Source: an uncultured Prevotellaceae bacterium
GTDB taxonomy: Bacteria; Bacteroidota; Bacteroidia; Bacteroidales; Muribaculaceae
Length of the DNA: 64,000 bases
NCBI GenBank assembly: GCA_900318255.1
Contig: ONJX01000016.1
Location: 1-64,000, forward strand
Direction: 5' to 3'
The notes under the pieces are model-generated. The model was not told the DNA's origin. It did not search any database and saw only the letters and a list, made by a program, of their open reading frames with translations. A program made the position numbers and the translations under genes. Shown piece by piece: positions 15,310 through 24,985 of the stretch (position 1 is its first letter; each line of letters begins with the position of its first letter).

Positions 15310-17046
15310 CTATGAATTCTGTTTATCATTCATCCTCTCGCGTGCGTTGAGGTTTTCGTTGAATTTTCGGGTCAACCCTTTGCCCTGTTTTTCGAGGATG
15401 GAAGAGAAGAAGATTATGAATAAGATGACCACGATGGCAAAGACGCCAAGCAATTTACTCCAAGGAATGGCATAATCGACGATGTAGCTGACGATGGCTG
15501 CTGTGATGATAATGCGCAGCACGCCATAGGCTGTCATCCTGATGCGCCAATGTGCGCCGCTGTCCCACAGTGCGTTGACATCAGGGTCATCAGCTCCCGA
15601 TCGCAGGAGTATCCACAAGAATGGCGCGCAAAGGATGAGGGTTATTAATGCTGTGATAGGGTGTAACCACTTGTCGGGAACAAAGCCAGCTATGAACGGC
15701 TCGCCATAGTAGAGCATGATCGCCATCACGGCGATGCAAAGTACGCTGTTGATGAGCATCGTGAAGACAAAGCGCTTGAAGATGCTATTCCACATTTGTT
15801 GCTGCTGGTCGGGGGCTTTCTCGTCCTTCTCGTCGGTATTGCGTTCCAACTTGGCAATCAACTTTGCAGGCAAGATGCGCACTATCATGCGATAGGCAGG
15901 TTCGGCTAGACGAATCATGTAGGGCGTAGTGAAGGTGGTGAATACCGACACGGCCACAACAATGGGGTAGAGGAAGTCGCTGGTCACATGCAGCGAGGTG
16001 CCCAAGGTGGCAAGAATAAAGGCAAACTCACCAATCTGGGTAAGGGAGAACGAGCACTGCATTGAGGTCTTGAGCGACTGCCCCGATAGCAGGAAGCCAC
16101 AGGTGCTCAAGATGGTCTGTCCAAGTATGACAGCAGCGATGATGCTGACGATAGGCACTATATACTCGATGATAAGAGCCACATCAACCATCATGCCCAC
16201 CGACACAAAGAAGATGGCACCAAAGAGATTCTTGACTGGCGAGACGAGGTGCTCGATGGCCTCGGCCTCTACCGTCTCGGCCAGGATGCTACCCATGACA
16301 AAGGCACCAAATGCGGCCGAGAAGCCTGCCGCCGAGGCGGCTACTACCATGCCAAAACACAGTGCGAGGGCGGTAATGAGCAGAGTTTCGCTGTTCATCA
16401 AGGGTTTTAGTTTGCGCAATGCCAGTGGAATGAGAAAAAGACCCACCGTGAACCACAGCACTAAGTATAGGCCCAGCTGCAAAATTGACTCAAGCATCTT
16501 TGTCCCCTCAAATTGCTTGCTCACGGCCATGGTAGAAAGCATCACCATGAGCACAATCGCCAGGATGTCCTCAATGATGAGCACGCTCAACACCAGTCCG
16601 GCAAAGCGTTTCTTGCGCAGCCCCATGTCGTCGAAGGCCTTGAAGATGATAGTGGTCGATGACATGGCTAGCATACCGCCCAGGAAGATGCAGTCCATGT
16701 TGCTCCACCCAAAGAGGGAACCTACCGATGAGCCTACATACATCATGGCGAGGATGATGCTCACGGCGGCAATAATGGGAGCTGCACCCATCTTGAGAAT
16801 TTTCTTGAACGAGAACTCTAGTCCCAGGGCAAACAAGAGGAAGATAACACCGATTTCACTCCACAGGTGAATGCCGTGCATGTCGGTCACGCTGGGCATG
16901 TATGGCATATTAGGCGAAGCGAGAAAACCTGCTACTATGTAGCCAAGAACGATGGGTTGTTTTAGGCTTTTGAAAAGGAGCGTCATCACTCCCGCACAGA
17001 TGAGAATAAGTGCCAGGTCGGCAATCATGGGGTCGAGTTGTGACAT
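15310..17046 (-). CDS. Cation:proton antiporter, CPA2 (KefB/NapA-like) family
   Basis: A 578-residue inner-membrane protein. Residues about 1-385 form a Na_H_Exchanger domain of some 12 membrane segments, with GYIVAGFLASPN, LLFALGLEFSFKK and the paired helix region around AASAAGFSAAFGAFVMGSILAET. There is no cytosolic TrkA-N/RCK domain as in Kef proteins; instead a charged linker with RNTDEKDEKAPDQQQQ (about 405-420) leads to three or four further membrane segments (about 430-560), which is the long form seen in Bacteroidetes. It exchanges K+ or Na+ for H+; the ion is not clear from sequence. Possibly helps pH or cation balance beside the fermentation genes. Confidence 0.85.
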   Translation of the reverse strand: MSQLDPMIADLALILICAGVMTLLFKSLKQPIVLGYIVAGFLASPNMPYMPSVTDMHGIHLWSEIGVIFLLFALGLEFSFKKILKMGAAPIIAAVSIILAMMYVGSSVGSLFGWSNMDCIFLGGMLAMSSTTIIFKAFDDMGLRKKRFAGLVLSVLIIEDILAIVLMVMLSTMAVSKQFEGTKMLESILQLGLYLVLWFTVGLFLIPLALRKLKPLMNSETLLITALALCFGMVVAASAAGFSAAFGAFVMGSILAETVEAEAIEHLVSPVKNLFGAIFFVSVGMMVDVALIIEYIVPIVSIIAAVILGQTILSTCGFLLSGQSLKTSMQCSFSLTQIGEFAFILATLGTSLHVTSDFLYPIVVAVSVFTTFTTPYMIRLAEPAYRMIVRILPAKLIAKLERNTDEKDEKAPDQQQQMWNSIFKRFVFTMLINSVLCIAVMAIMLYYGEPFIAGFVPDKWLHPITALITLILCAPFLWILLRSGADDPDVNALWDSGAHWRIRMTAYGVLRIIITAAIVSYIVDYAIPWSKLLGVFAIVVILFIIFFSSILEKQGKGLTRKFNENLNARERMNDKQNS

Positions 17047-17311
17047 ATTTTCAATATTAAAATGTGATTAGTTTAATTATTGAGAGTAATTTGTTGTTTT
17101 TTTGTAAGATATTGTTAATCAAATGCCACCTAAAATGATACTACATGAAGTGGCAGTGCAAAGTTACAGCTAAAAACTGATAACATCAACGTTTGCTAGT
17201 GATTTTTTCGAATTTAAGCTATTTGAAAGCATATAATTCCATAGTGATAGAGCCAAAGGCTAATCACTATGAGTGAGCATGACGCTAGGCAGCATGAAAA
17301 AAGCCAGCATC
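17047..17311. other. Intergenic region between antiporter and kinase-like gene, with a hairpin
   Basis: Holds the antiporter promoter and an inverted repeat, arms CATAGTGAT (17240-17248) and ATCACTATG (17263-17271) with an inner AGCC/GGCT stem. It lacks a clear T tract on either strand, so terminator function for the antisense direction is doubtful. Confidence 0.5.
17159..17190 (-). promoter_or_regulatory. Probable antiporter promoter
   Basis: Minus strand -7 TAACTTTG (17166-17159), 20-base spacer, -33 GTTG (17190-17187), one mismatch to TTTG. The leader would be about 110 bases. Confidence 0.55.
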
Positions 17312-17956
17312 TCAGATGTTTTGTGCGGCAAGGCGAGTCTTGACGTAATCAACGATGAGTTGTGCTGTGCCTTCAGGGCCAAGCTTAGAGCAGTCGATAG
17401 AAAGGTCGTAGCTCTCGCTCATGCCCCAATGCTTGTCGGTGTAAAAGTCGTAGTAGTTGGCTCGCAGTTTGTTTTGCTTGATTGCCATTTCACGTGCTTC
17501 TTTCTTTGTTTTGCAGTCGCCGCGCTTGATAATTCTCTTGATACGGTCTTCGAGTGAAGAGTGAAGAAAGATGCTGATGACGTTAGTCTCGTTGCGCAAG
17601 ATGTAGTCGGCACTGCGTCCCACAATCAGGCAAGGACCCTTGTGTGCAAGGTCAATCATCACTTGGCATTGCGCTTGATACACATTGTCTTCTTTCACTG
17701 GCTGGTCGCCAGCAAAGAGTGCCCCACTGTAGAAGCCGATGTTGAACGACCATAGTGATGAAAAGAGCTTGGGTGTGCGCTCGTCGGAAGCCTCAAAGAT
17801 GTGAGGCTCTACACCGCTCGACTTTGCAGCCTCAAGCAGTAGCCTCTTGTCGTAATACTCAATGCCAAGCATCTTGGCCACCATTTGCCCAATATCTCTC
17901 GCCCCGCACCCAAACTGGCGTCCGAGAGTTACCACGTAATTGTTAGTTGTTTCCAT
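17312..17956 (-). CDS. Cytidylate-kinase-like family protein
   Basis: A 214-residue protein of the cytidylate kinase 2 family, which resembles CMP kinase but is distinct from Cmk. It opens with NYVVTLGRQFGCGARDIG, a modified P-loop, followed by AKMLGIEYYDKRLL. GPCLIVGRSADYIL and the LID-like EDRIKRIIKRGDCKTKKEA are also typical. The physiological substrate is not established. An in-frame ATG at 17974 would add six residues; I chose 17956 because relatives begin shortly before the GRQFG motif. Its neighbours do not inform its role. Confidence 0.8.
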   Translation of the reverse strand: METTNNYVVTLGRQFGCGARDIGQMVAKMLGIEYYDKRLLLEAAKSSGVEPHIFEASDERTPKLFSSLWSFNIGFYSGALFAGDQPVKEDNVYQAQCQVMIDLAHKGPCLIVGRSADYILRNETNVISIFLHSSLEDRIKRIIKRGDCKTKKEAREMAIKQNKLRANYYDFYTDKHWGMSESYDLSIDCSKLGPEGTAQLIVDYVKTRLAAQNI

Positions 17957-18076
17957 ATTATATTCGTTTTTCATTTATCATTTATCGTGAAAGGAGAAAC
18001 GTGGAAAGTGTTAAAGAATTAAGTGTTAAGTGTGACGGCTACTTCTGTCTCGCAGGCTTTTTAGCTAAGTTGTTAC

Positions 18077-18721
18077 CTACTCAAAGAATTCGACATCGAG
18101 TTTAAAGGCATCATCGTCGCCAGTGTCGGGCTCGGCAGTAGTGACATTTACAATTTTCTTGTTTGCCCGATTTTCACCGTTAATAACACAATCGGTGACA
18201 AGAAGCTTTCTGTCATACTCGTCATAAAAGGCGTCAAGCGAGGATGGCAGATAGCTCACGGGGTTGTGGGTATATACAAAAAGCCTCTGAAAAATCACTG
18301 AGTCGCCTGTTTTTTTGAAGAAAATTTTCAGCAGTTCGGCATTGTCTTCGTTCTGGATAATGACGAAATGTTTTCTGTCAACCACAAGGTCACCAAAGAA
18401 TGACGTTGTGTCGTTGTCAAGAATATCTTGTGACCTGGCAGTGATTTTTATTCCTTTACCAGAGCCAGAGAGCAGCAGGGTGAATACTCGATTGCCATAG
18501 TCGTCGTCTTGGAACTTATTTAGTGTGTCTTTGAGCATTTTGGGGAAAAGATAGTCGTCCTTAGCAGCTTTGACACATTTCATTTTCTTCTCTATCGATT
18601 TTTTGGGAAGCTCAAAAGTGCTGTCGGAGTAATATTTCACCATCGAGACAGTGATTTTGTCGCCAGCCTCAATGGCCACAACAGCCATAAGCATCAAATA
18701 TATCAATAATAATCTTTTCAT
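18077..18721 (-). CDS. Secreted protein of unknown function
   Basis: 214 residues with a cleavable-looking signal peptide (MKRLLLIYLMLMAVVAIEAG, cut near residue 20) and a hydrophilic remainder. I do not recognise a domain. The mid region alternates short beta-like stretches (RVFTLLLSGSGKGIKITARS, DRKHFVIIQNED) and ends with a very acidic tail (DTGDDDAFKLDVEFFE). No lipobox. It probably lies in the periplasm. It stands alone: 100 bases from the kinase-like gene and divergent from the LRR gene. Confidence 0.65.
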   Translation of the reverse strand: MKRLLLIYLMLMAVVAIEAGDKITVSMVKYYSDSTFELPKKSIEKKMKCVKAAKDDYLFPKMLKDTLNKFQDDDYGNRVFTLLLSGSGKGIKITARSQDILDNDTTSFFGDLVVDRKHFVIIQNEDNAELLKIFFKKTGDSVIFQRLFVYTHNPVSYLPSSLDAFYDEYDRKLLVTDCVINGENRANKKIVNVTTAEPDTGDDDAFKLDVEFFE

Positions 18722-18923
18722 AAAAGAAAAAAGTTTATTTCAGGGTGCTAAGTTAGTAAAATACTTTAGATAATCAATGTGCAATGGTATTAAAAAATGT
18801 TGTAAAATGGGTGAAAGGCGATAAATTCTAATCAAATCTTGGTTGTTGCGGTATTTATTTGAATTTTTTGATGTATTAGGCTTTGTCGCTGAAATAAAAA
18901 TCTGAAAAAACTTTGTGATAGAT

Positions 18924-18954
18924 TTTGTGTTTCTCTTGGCTTACACTAATTTTG
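18924..18954 (+). promoter_or_regulatory. Promoter of the LRR gene
   Basis: -33 TTTG (18924-18927), 19-base spacer, -7 TAATTTTG (18947-18954). Leader about 20 bases to the ATG at 18977. The whole element, including the spacer, closely matches the wecB promoter at 49140-49170. Confidence 0.8.
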
Positions 18955-18976
18955 TGGCTTGAAACTAACTATAGTT

Positions 18977-20806
18977 ATGAAGAACAATCGACTCTTAGTG
19001 TTTTTGGGGCTGCTTTTAACATGCAGCGTTGTGTTTTGTGATCAGGTGGGTGCTCAAGGGCGTGAGCCGGAGCGTCGCCGCTCTTTTTTGCGTGGCGATG
19101 TTCTTGACCTTGACCTGCGTGAGGCAGGCACTCTCGACCAGTACCTTGCCCCCGATGAGCAGAAGCGGGTGCGCTGCATCAGGCTCAGCGGTGTGATGAA
19201 TGGCGATGACGCCAAATTCATCAGGAAGATTTGCGACCGTTCGGGCGCTTGCGACGAGAATGGCCGCAGCGTGGATAATTATCTTGACCTGGAACTTGAG
19301 CGTGTGAGAATTGTGGGCGGTGGGTCTTATTCTAACCGAAGCGAGCATGATGCCATCTCAAGGGGCATGTTCAGGAGTTGTGGTGCCTTGCGCTATGTGT
19401 CACTGCCACGCGACTTGCGCTCAATAGGCAATGAGGCTTTTTGTTATTGCTCTAAACTCGAGGAAGTGAGATTTGCCGGTCGCAGCAATGTGCGAGCTAT
19501 AGGCAATGAGGCTTTTAGAGGGTGCTATAAACTGTCGCGCATCAACCTCCCTGAGGGCTTGGAAGCTATAGGCGACCAGTGCTTCTATGGCTGCAGCAGC
19601 CTGCGCAGCATCGACCTGCCGCGGTCGCTGAGCACGATAGGCGAGGAGGCATTTTGTGATGCGGCGATAGCGAGCATTATGTTGCCTCATTCACTCACTT
19701 TCATGGGCAGCAAGGCCTTTAAGGGAACTAACATTACAAGCCTCTACCTGCCAGCAAAATTGGAGATAGAGAATGGCTCTTTTGGCTCTATGCCCAAATT
19801 GAGAGAATTTCAAGTGGAGCGAGGCAATCGCTTCTATACTGTGGAAGATGGTGTGCTCTACGACATTGAAGGCACCACGCTGCTCTATTATCCCAATGCC
19901 AAGACGGGAGCTTTCTCGGTGCCAAGTGGGGTGATAGCTGTTAATGAGGGTGCTTTTGCCAATAATGCCTCCATCAGCTCGGTGACGTTTCCAAATTCGC
20001 TTGAGACGATAGGTGCTAAGGCATTTCACAACTGTAGCTCGCTACGCAATGTGGAGATTCCGGCAAATGTAATCGCGATAGGAGAAAGTGCTTTTGATGG
20101 CTGTTCAAAGATGAGCACGGCAACCATCGATGCCAGCATTAAAGTGCTTGCTGCTGACGCTTTTAAGGATTGTGGCTCGTTGCAGTCGGTGGTTTTGCCC
20201 ACGGGTCTTGAGAAGATAGGAGAGGGGGCGTTTGAGAATTGCAAGTCGTTGCAGAATGTGGAATTTGGCAACTCGCTCACTGTTATCCAGAAGGAGGCTT
20301 TCAAGAAATGCGGCTTCGGTCAGCTGGAGTTGCCCGATGCCGTTACCACAATAGGCGAGAACGCTTTTCGTGACTGCAAGCACCTTACATCGATAGCTTT
20401 GCCCAGTAGTCTCAGGGTTGTTGAGAAGGAGCTTTTTAGAGGTTGTGAGAAACTGGTGATGGTGACATTGCCTTCTCTGCTGGGCAAGATAGGCGAGAAC
20501 GCCTTTCGCGACTGCAAGGCATTGCCATCGATTTCGCTGCCCGAAGGGCTTACTATCATTGACAATAACGCATTTCGTGGTACTGCCCTAACGCAGCTCA
20601 CCCTTCCTGCGAGCATTCAGAGCTTGGGCGAGAAGATTGTGGAGAAATGCAAGATGCAGAGCATCACTTGCTTAGCCGTGACGCCTCCTGCACTCAAGAA
20701 GATCAGTGAGAAGAAGACTGCGCTATTTGTGCCATCATCGTCGGTCGAGGCTTATAAGCAAGCGAAGCCCTGGAAAGATTTTAAGAATATATTGCCAATT
20801 CAGTAA
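18977..20806 (+). CDS. BspA-like leucine-rich repeat surface protein
   Basis: 609 residues from the ATG at 18977. A signal peptide (residues about 1-28, NNRLLVFLGLLLTCSVVFC) is followed by a region of about 110 residues without repeats, then some 14-16 repeats of about 23 residues of the LRR_5/BspA (Treponema pallidum) type, with the core pattern IGxxAFxxCxxLxxIxLPxxLxxI. A less regular insert (about 270-320, EFQVERGNRFYTVEDGVLYD) is also typical. It ends with SVEAYKQAKPWKDFKNI, the usual cap of such proteins, with no sorting tail visible. BspA-like proteins bind host or matrix proteins; the ligand here is unknown. An MBL lipoprotein gene follows after 11 bases. Confidence 0.88.
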   Translation: MKNNRLLVFLGLLLTCSVVFCDQVGAQGREPERRRSFLRGDVLDLDLREAGTLDQYLAPDEQKRVRCIRLSGVMNGDDAKFIRKICDRSGACDENGRSVDNYLDLELERVRIVGGGSYSNRSEHDAISRGMFRSCGALRYVSLPRDLRSIGNEAFCYCSKLEEVRFAGRSNVRAIGNEAFRGCYKLSRINLPEGLEAIGDQCFYGCSSLRSIDLPRSLSTIGEEAFCDAAIASIMLPHSLTFMGSKAFKGTNITSLYLPAKLEIENGSFGSMPKLREFQVERGNRFYTVEDGVLYDIEGTTLLYYPNAKTGAFSVPSGVIAVNEGAFANNASISSVTFPNSLETIGAKAFHNCSSLRNVEIPANVIAIGESAFDGCSKMSTATIDASIKVLAADAFKDCGSLQSVVLPTGLEKIGEGAFENCKSLQNVEFGNSLTVIQKEAFKKCGFGQLELPDAVTTIGENAFRDCKHLTSIALPSSLRVVEKELFRGCEKLVMVTLPSLLGKIGENAFRDCKALPSISLPEGLTIIDNNAFRGTALTQLTLPASIQSLGEKIVEKCKMQSITCLAVTPPALKKISEKKTALFVPSSSVEAYKQAKPWKDFKNILPIQ

Positions 20807-20817
20807 AAATATCCTTT

Positions 20818-21570
20818 ATGTTAAAAAAAATTCTATCATTATCATTAGTTATGTTGACCTGTTTAGCATGTAACTCAAAGAAGACAGAGCAAATAAATGT
20901 GGGTGACAATGATGTGTTTACCACACAATCAGGAAAAGAAGTCTCGTTCTTGTTCATCAAGCACGCTAGTTTTGTAATCAATTATGACAACCTGTCGATA
21001 CAAATTGATCCTGTGAGCAAGATGGATCCTGCTACCGACTACTCGTCATTCCCAAAGGCCGATTTCATTTTTGTCACTCATGAGCACTTCGACCATTTCG
21101 ACAAAGAGGCCATTGCTGCATTAACTGGTGAGAAGACACAGGTAATACTCAACAAAAATTGCGCCCAAATGCTGGGTAGTGGCACCGCCATGAGCAACGG
21201 TGAGACCTTGAAACTGCGCGACGATATCACTGTGGAGGCTGTGCCAGCCTATAACACAACCGCCGACCGCCAGAAGTTCCACCCCAAAGGCCGCGACAAC
21301 GGCTATGTGCTCACCCTCGACGGCCTGCGCATCTATATTGCCGGCGACACCGAGGACATTCCTGAGATGGAACAGCTCAAGGACATCGACATTGCCTTCC
21401 TGCCATGCAACCAGCCTTACACCATGACCCCTGAGCAACTGGCTCATGCAGCGACGATGATTAATCCCAAGGTTGTTTATCCCTATCATTTCAGCGAAAC
21501 GCCAGTCGAAGAAATGACAAGAGCCCTTGAGGAAGCAAAGGTTAAAACAATTCTTCGTAATATGCAGTAG
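20818..21570 (+). CDS. MBL-fold metal-dependent hydrolase, lipoprotein
   Basis: A 250-residue protein with a lipoprotein signal (LVMLTCLAC, lipid on Cys18). The metallo-beta-lactamase motif is HEHFDHFD, preceded by FLFIKHASFVINY and IQIDPVSKMDP and followed by IAGDTEDIPEM and a terminal histidine in VVYPYHFSETP, as in the UPF0173/UlaG-like group. It likely binds two metal ions and acts as a hydrolase at the membrane facing the periplasm; the substrate is unknown. It follows the LRR gene by 11 bases and ends with TAG at 21568-21570. Confidence 0.85.
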   Translation: MLKKILSLSLVMLTCLACNSKKTEQINVGDNDVFTTQSGKEVSFLFIKHASFVINYDNLSIQIDPVSKMDPATDYSSFPKADFIFVTHEHFDHFDKEAIAALTGEKTQVILNKNCAQMLGSGTAMSNGETLKLRDDITVEAVPAYNTTADRQKFHPKGRDNGYVLTLDGLRIYIAGDTEDIPEMEQLKDIDIAFLPCNQPYTMTPEQLAHAATMINPKVVYPYHFSETPVEEMTRALEEAKVKTILRNMQ

Positions 21571-21592
21571 AAAAGCAAGTTACGCCATTGCT

Positions 21593-21632
21593 AATAAAGC
21601 CATAGTTGAATCACATCAACTATGGCTTTATT
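21593..21632. terminator. Bidirectional terminator between the MBL gene and nqrF
   Basis: Perfect 17-base inverted repeat, arms 21593-21609 and 21616-21632 (AATAAAGCCATAGTTGA and complement) with a 6-base loop. Symmetric A/T ends allow termination from both convergent transcripts. Confidence 0.8.
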
Positions 21633-21654
21633 GTGATGTTAGTATCCTGGCAAT

Positions 21655-22938
21655 TTACCCGAAGTTGTCGTAGTGGATTGACGATGGGTCAACGCCGCAC
21701 TTGTCGAGGACTTCGTTGACGGTCTTGCTCATCATTGCCGGGCCGCACATGTAATACTCGCAGTCTTCGGGAGCCTCGTGGTCTTTGAGGTAAGTCTCAT
21801 ACATCACAGGCGCTATGAAGCCAGGGGTGTATTTCACGCCAGCCTCGTCGGCAACAGGGTCGGGACGGTCGAGGGCGAGGTGGAAGTGGAAGTTGGGATA
21901 TTCTTTCTCTATCTCGAGGAAGTCCTCAAGGTAGAAGACCTCGCTAAGAGAGCGTGCTCCATAGAAGTAGTGCATCTCGCGGTCGCGGGTGTGGAGCGTC
22001 TTGGTCATGTGCATGATTTGCGCGCGCAATGGTGCCATGCCTGCGCCACCGCCCACCCAAATCATTTCTTTCTTAGAGTCGAAGATGGGGTGGAAGTCGC
22101 CGTAGGGGCCGCTCATTATCACCTTGTCGCCCGGTTTGAGGGTGAAGATATAGGAAGAGGCGATACCTGGACTCACATCCATGAAACCAGTTTGTGGTTT
22201 TGGCTTGAATGGTGGAGTGGCGATGCGCACGGTGAGCATAAAGCGGTCGCCCTCGGCAGGATAGTTGGCCATGGAGTAGGCTCTGACGGTCTCCTCGGTG
22301 TTCTTGCACTTGAGCGAGAACATGTCATATTTCTCCCATGTGGGCAGATAATCTCCAAGCGACTCTTTGTCGATATCGACATTGTAGTCCATCTCGTAGG
22401 TTGGAATCTTGATTTGGGCGTAAGAGCCAGGGATGAAGTCCATGTGCTCGCCCTCGGGCAGAGCCACGATGAACTCCTTGATAAACGACGACACGAGTTT
22501 GTTGCTCACCACGGTACACTCATATTCTTTCACTTCGAGCACCGAGTCGGGCACTTGCACCTTCATGTTGTCTTTGACCTTCACCTGGCATCCCAGTCGC
22601 CAGTGAGCTTGCTGCTCTTTGCGTGAGAAGTGGACTGTCTCGGTGGGGAGGATATCACCCCCGCCTTCAAGCACCTGAATCTTGCACTGTCCGCAGCTTC
22701 CCTTGCCGCCGCAGGCGCTGGAGAGCATGACGCCGCCCTCGTGCAGACTGTTGAGCAAAGACTTGCCGCTCTCTATCTCAATCTCTTTCTTGCCGTCGTT
22801 GATGCTGATTTTCACTTTTCCTGATGCAACAAGATAGTGCCTTGCAAGCAATAGAATGGCAACGAGCAACAATGTGAGAACGAGGAAAATTATAGCACTC
22901 GCGATTACGGTTAATGATGAATTTACTAGTAGTATCAT
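21655..22938 (-). CDS. nqrF: Na+-NQR subunit F (NADH dehydrogenase component)
   Basis: Takes electrons from NADH and passes them via FAD and a 2Fe-2S cluster to the rest of the pump. The 427-residue protein has an N-terminal membrane anchor (about 8-32), the ferredoxin motif SACGGKGSCGQCKIQV with a fourth Cys in LGCQV, the FAD motif RAYSMANYPAEG, and NADH-binding GGGAGMAPLRAQI, ending at IHYDNFG as expected. Last gene of the six-gene operon, 19 bases after nqrE. Confidence 0.97.
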   Translation of the reverse strand: MILLVNSSLTVIASAIIFLVLTLLLVAILLLARHYLVASGKVKISINDGKKEIEIESGKSLLNSLHEGGVMLSSACGGKGSCGQCKIQVLEGGGDILPTETVHFSRKEQQAHWRLGCQVKVKDNMKVQVPDSVLEVKEYECTVVSNKLVSSFIKEFIVALPEGEHMDFIPGSYAQIKIPTYEMDYNVDIDKESLGDYLPTWEKYDMFSLKCKNTEETVRAYSMANYPAEGDRFMLTVRIATPPFKPKPQTGFMDVSPGIASSYIFTLKPGDKVIMSGPYGDFHPIFDSKKEMIWVGGGAGMAPLRAQIMHMTKTLHTRDREMHYFYGARSLSEVFYLEDFLEIEKEYPNFHFHLALDRPDPVADEAGVKYTPGFIAPVMYETYLKDHEAPEDCEYYMCGPAMMSKTVNEVLDKCGVDPSSIHYDNFG

Positions 22939-22957
22939 AGTTACAGTGCAATAAGTT

Positions 22958-23572
22958 TTAAAGTTTAATGCCCATGAAGCTCATAAAGGCAATGCCCATG
23001 AGGCCAGTGATGATGAATGTGATGCCAATGCCGCGTAGAGCTGGTGGAATGTTGCTGTAGGCAATCTTCTCACGAATTGCGGCAAGTCCCACAATGGCGA
23101 GCAGCCACCCTATGCCGCTGCCGGCTCCATAAACCGTTGCAGTCCAGCATGATGCAAACTCGCGCTGCTGCATGAAGAGCGCTCCACCCAGGATGGCGCA
23201 GTTCACAGCAATCAGCGGCAGAAATATTCCTAGTGAGTTGTAAAGTGCCGGAGCAAATTTCTCTACTGTCATTTCCACCAGCTGAGTTGCCGAGGCAATG
23301 ACAGCGATAAAGAGGATTAGCCCCAGGAAGCTTAGGTCAACATCTTTATAGCTATCGCCTAGCCAAGATAGTGCACCAGGTTCAAGAACATATTTGTTGA
23401 GCAAATAGTTGAGTGGTATAGTAACTACAAGCATGAATGTAACAGCGATGCCCAGGCCAAAAGCCGTCTTCACATTCTTGGAAACTGCCAGATAGGAGCA
23501 CATTCCCAAGAAATAGGCAAATACCATGTTGTCGATAAAAATCGACTTAACGAAAAGGTTTAGGTTTTCCAT
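22958..23572 (-). CDS. nqrE: Na+-NQR subunit E
   Basis: A 204-residue integral membrane subunit of the NqrDE/RnfAE family with six membrane segments. Conserved features are [23 protein letters not shown] at the start and [14 protein letters not shown] in the middle, whose cysteines contribute to the intramembrane Fe centre shared with NqrD. The end, [14 protein letters not shown], is typical. Confidence 0.96.
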   Translation of the reverse strand: MENLNLFVKSIFIDNMVFAYFLGMCSYLAVSKNVKTAFGLGIAVTFMLVVTIPLNYLLNKYVLEPGALSWLGDSYKDVDLSFLGLILFIAVIASATQLVEMTVEKFAPALYNSLGIFLPLIAVNCAILGGALFMQQREFASCWTATVYGAGSGIGWLLAIVGLAAIREKIAYSNIPPALRGIGITFIITGLMGIAFMSFMGIKL

Positions 23573-23610
23573 TTTAATTTACTGATATTTAATGATGTTA
23601 CACATGTTTA

Positions 23611-24237
23611 CTATTTCTCCTGTAGGTCTTTATTGCGTGAGCGGTGCACCCAGATGATGCATCCCACAGTGATCAGAGCCATAGGTGGCAGAATCATCAG
23701 GCCATTGTTCATGTAGCCATGGTCGTAGCACCACTGCGGTATCACCTGATAGTTGAGAAGAGTGCCACTGCCAAGCAATTCACGGAAGAACGCCACTATC
23801 ACTAGAATTATCATGTAGCCAAGCCCATTGCCAATTCCGTCGAGGAATGCCGGCCAGGGCTTGTTGCTAAGAGCAAAAGCCTCTAAGCGCCCCATGAGGA
23901 TGCAGTTGGTGATAATAAGCCCAATGAATACCGATAGTTGCAAACTTACGTCATAAGCATAAGCCCTAAGCACCTGCTGGACAATAATCACGAGTGCCGC
24001 CACCACCACAAGCTGAACAATGATGCGGATGCTGGTAGGGATGGTTTTTCGCAAGAGCGAAATCACTACGTTAGAGATTGCCAGGACGGCAATTACCGAA
24101 ATGCCCATGACAATAGCGGGCTCGAGTTTTGCTGTTACTGCCAGCGTGGAGCAGATACCAAGGATCTGCACCAATACCGGGTTGTCCTTCGACAACGGGT
24201 TGAATAAAGCTTCTTTATTTCGTTTAGATAACATCAT
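23611..24237 (-). CDS. nqrD: Na+-NQR subunit D
   Basis: A 208-residue membrane subunit paired with NqrE. It has NPVLVQILGICSTLAVT with the conserved Cys, LIITNCILMGRLEAFA with the second, and six membrane segments. Its start is 9 bases after nqrC. Confidence 0.96.
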   Translation of the reverse strand: MMLSKRNKEALFNPLSKDNPVLVQILGICSTLAVTAKLEPAIVMGISVIAVLAISNVVISLLRKTIPTSIRIIVQLVVVAALVIIVQQVLRAYAYDVSLQLSVFIGLIITNCILMGRLEAFALSNKPWPAFLDGIGNGLGYMIILVIVAFFRELLGSGTLLNYQVIPQWCYDHGYMNNGLMILPPMALITVGCIIWVHRSRNKDLQEK

Positions 24238-24246
24238 AGTCTATTG

Positions 24247-24969
24247 TCAATTAAAGGTTCCGCTTTGAAGTTTCTTGAAAAATGCGTCGTAGGGAGTCAT
24301 GCAGTCTTTGAGCATCGCCTGCACGCCACGGCTGGTGATGGTGCCTCCCGAGATGGCATCTACATATTCTGAGCCATCTATTGGTTTTTGGCCAGCTTTC
24401 ATCACGCTGATTGACTTGAACTCGCCGTCAACGTAGATTTTCTTGTCCTTGAACTGGTCTTGGAAGTCGGTCTTGCTGATTTCGGCTCCCAGTCCAGGCG
24501 TCTCTCCCTCGTGAGAGAAATATGCCCCATAGATGTCGGTGCCATTGTCGTTGAGAGCAACATATCCCCAGATGGGTCCCCAAAGTCCCGCGCCATACAC
24601 CGGCACGATATACTTTAGAGAGCCGTCATTGAGTTTGCACACGAAGACTGGCAGCTTGCGAGGCGTTTCCTTGACGTTGTTTTTCATGTTAACATCAAAG
24701 GCTGCCTGCTTGTCGCTGCCCGCCATTTTGTTGCCAGCCGAGTCAACGAGAAATCCGTCAACAATAAATTTATTGAAAGAGTCCTCAATCATGCTCTTTT
24801 CGCTGGGGTTGAGGTGTACGGCACTCAAAATCTGGTTGCGCTTGTCGTTAGCAATATTCTTGTCTTGTGTGGGCTTGAGGGCCATGTAAATGAAAGCGAG
24901 CACGGTGCCCACGATGAGCACCATCACTGCCGCATAGACGATTTGATATAAGTTGCTGTTTTTATTCAT
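24247..24969 (-). CDS. nqrC: Na+-NQR subunit C
   Basis: A 240-residue flavoprotein with one N-terminal membrane helix (about 9-30) and a periplasmic FMN-binding domain. The covalent FMN site is the Thr in SGGTITSRGVQ near residue 210. GLWGPIWGYVALN and HEGETPGLGAEI are conserved. FMN attachment needs the flavin transferase ApbE, whose gene is not in this window. Confidence 0.95.
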   Translation of the reverse strand: MNKNSNLYQIVYAAVMVLIVGTVLAFIYMALKPTQDKNIANDKRNQILSAVHLNPSEKSMIEDSFNKFIVDGFLVDSAGNKMAGSDKQAAFDVNMKNNVKETPRKLPVFVCKLNDGSLKYIVPVYGAGLWGPIWGYVALNDNGTDIYGAYFSHEGETPGLGAEISKTDFQDQFKDKKIYVDGEFKSISVMKAGQKPIDGSEYVDAISGGTITSRGVQAMLKDCMTPYDAFFKKLQSGTFN

Positions 24970-24985
24970 AGTTCAAATCCTCCTT

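Noticed and set aside
17240..17271. Hairpin as intrinsic terminator
   Set aside because: No T tract on either strand.
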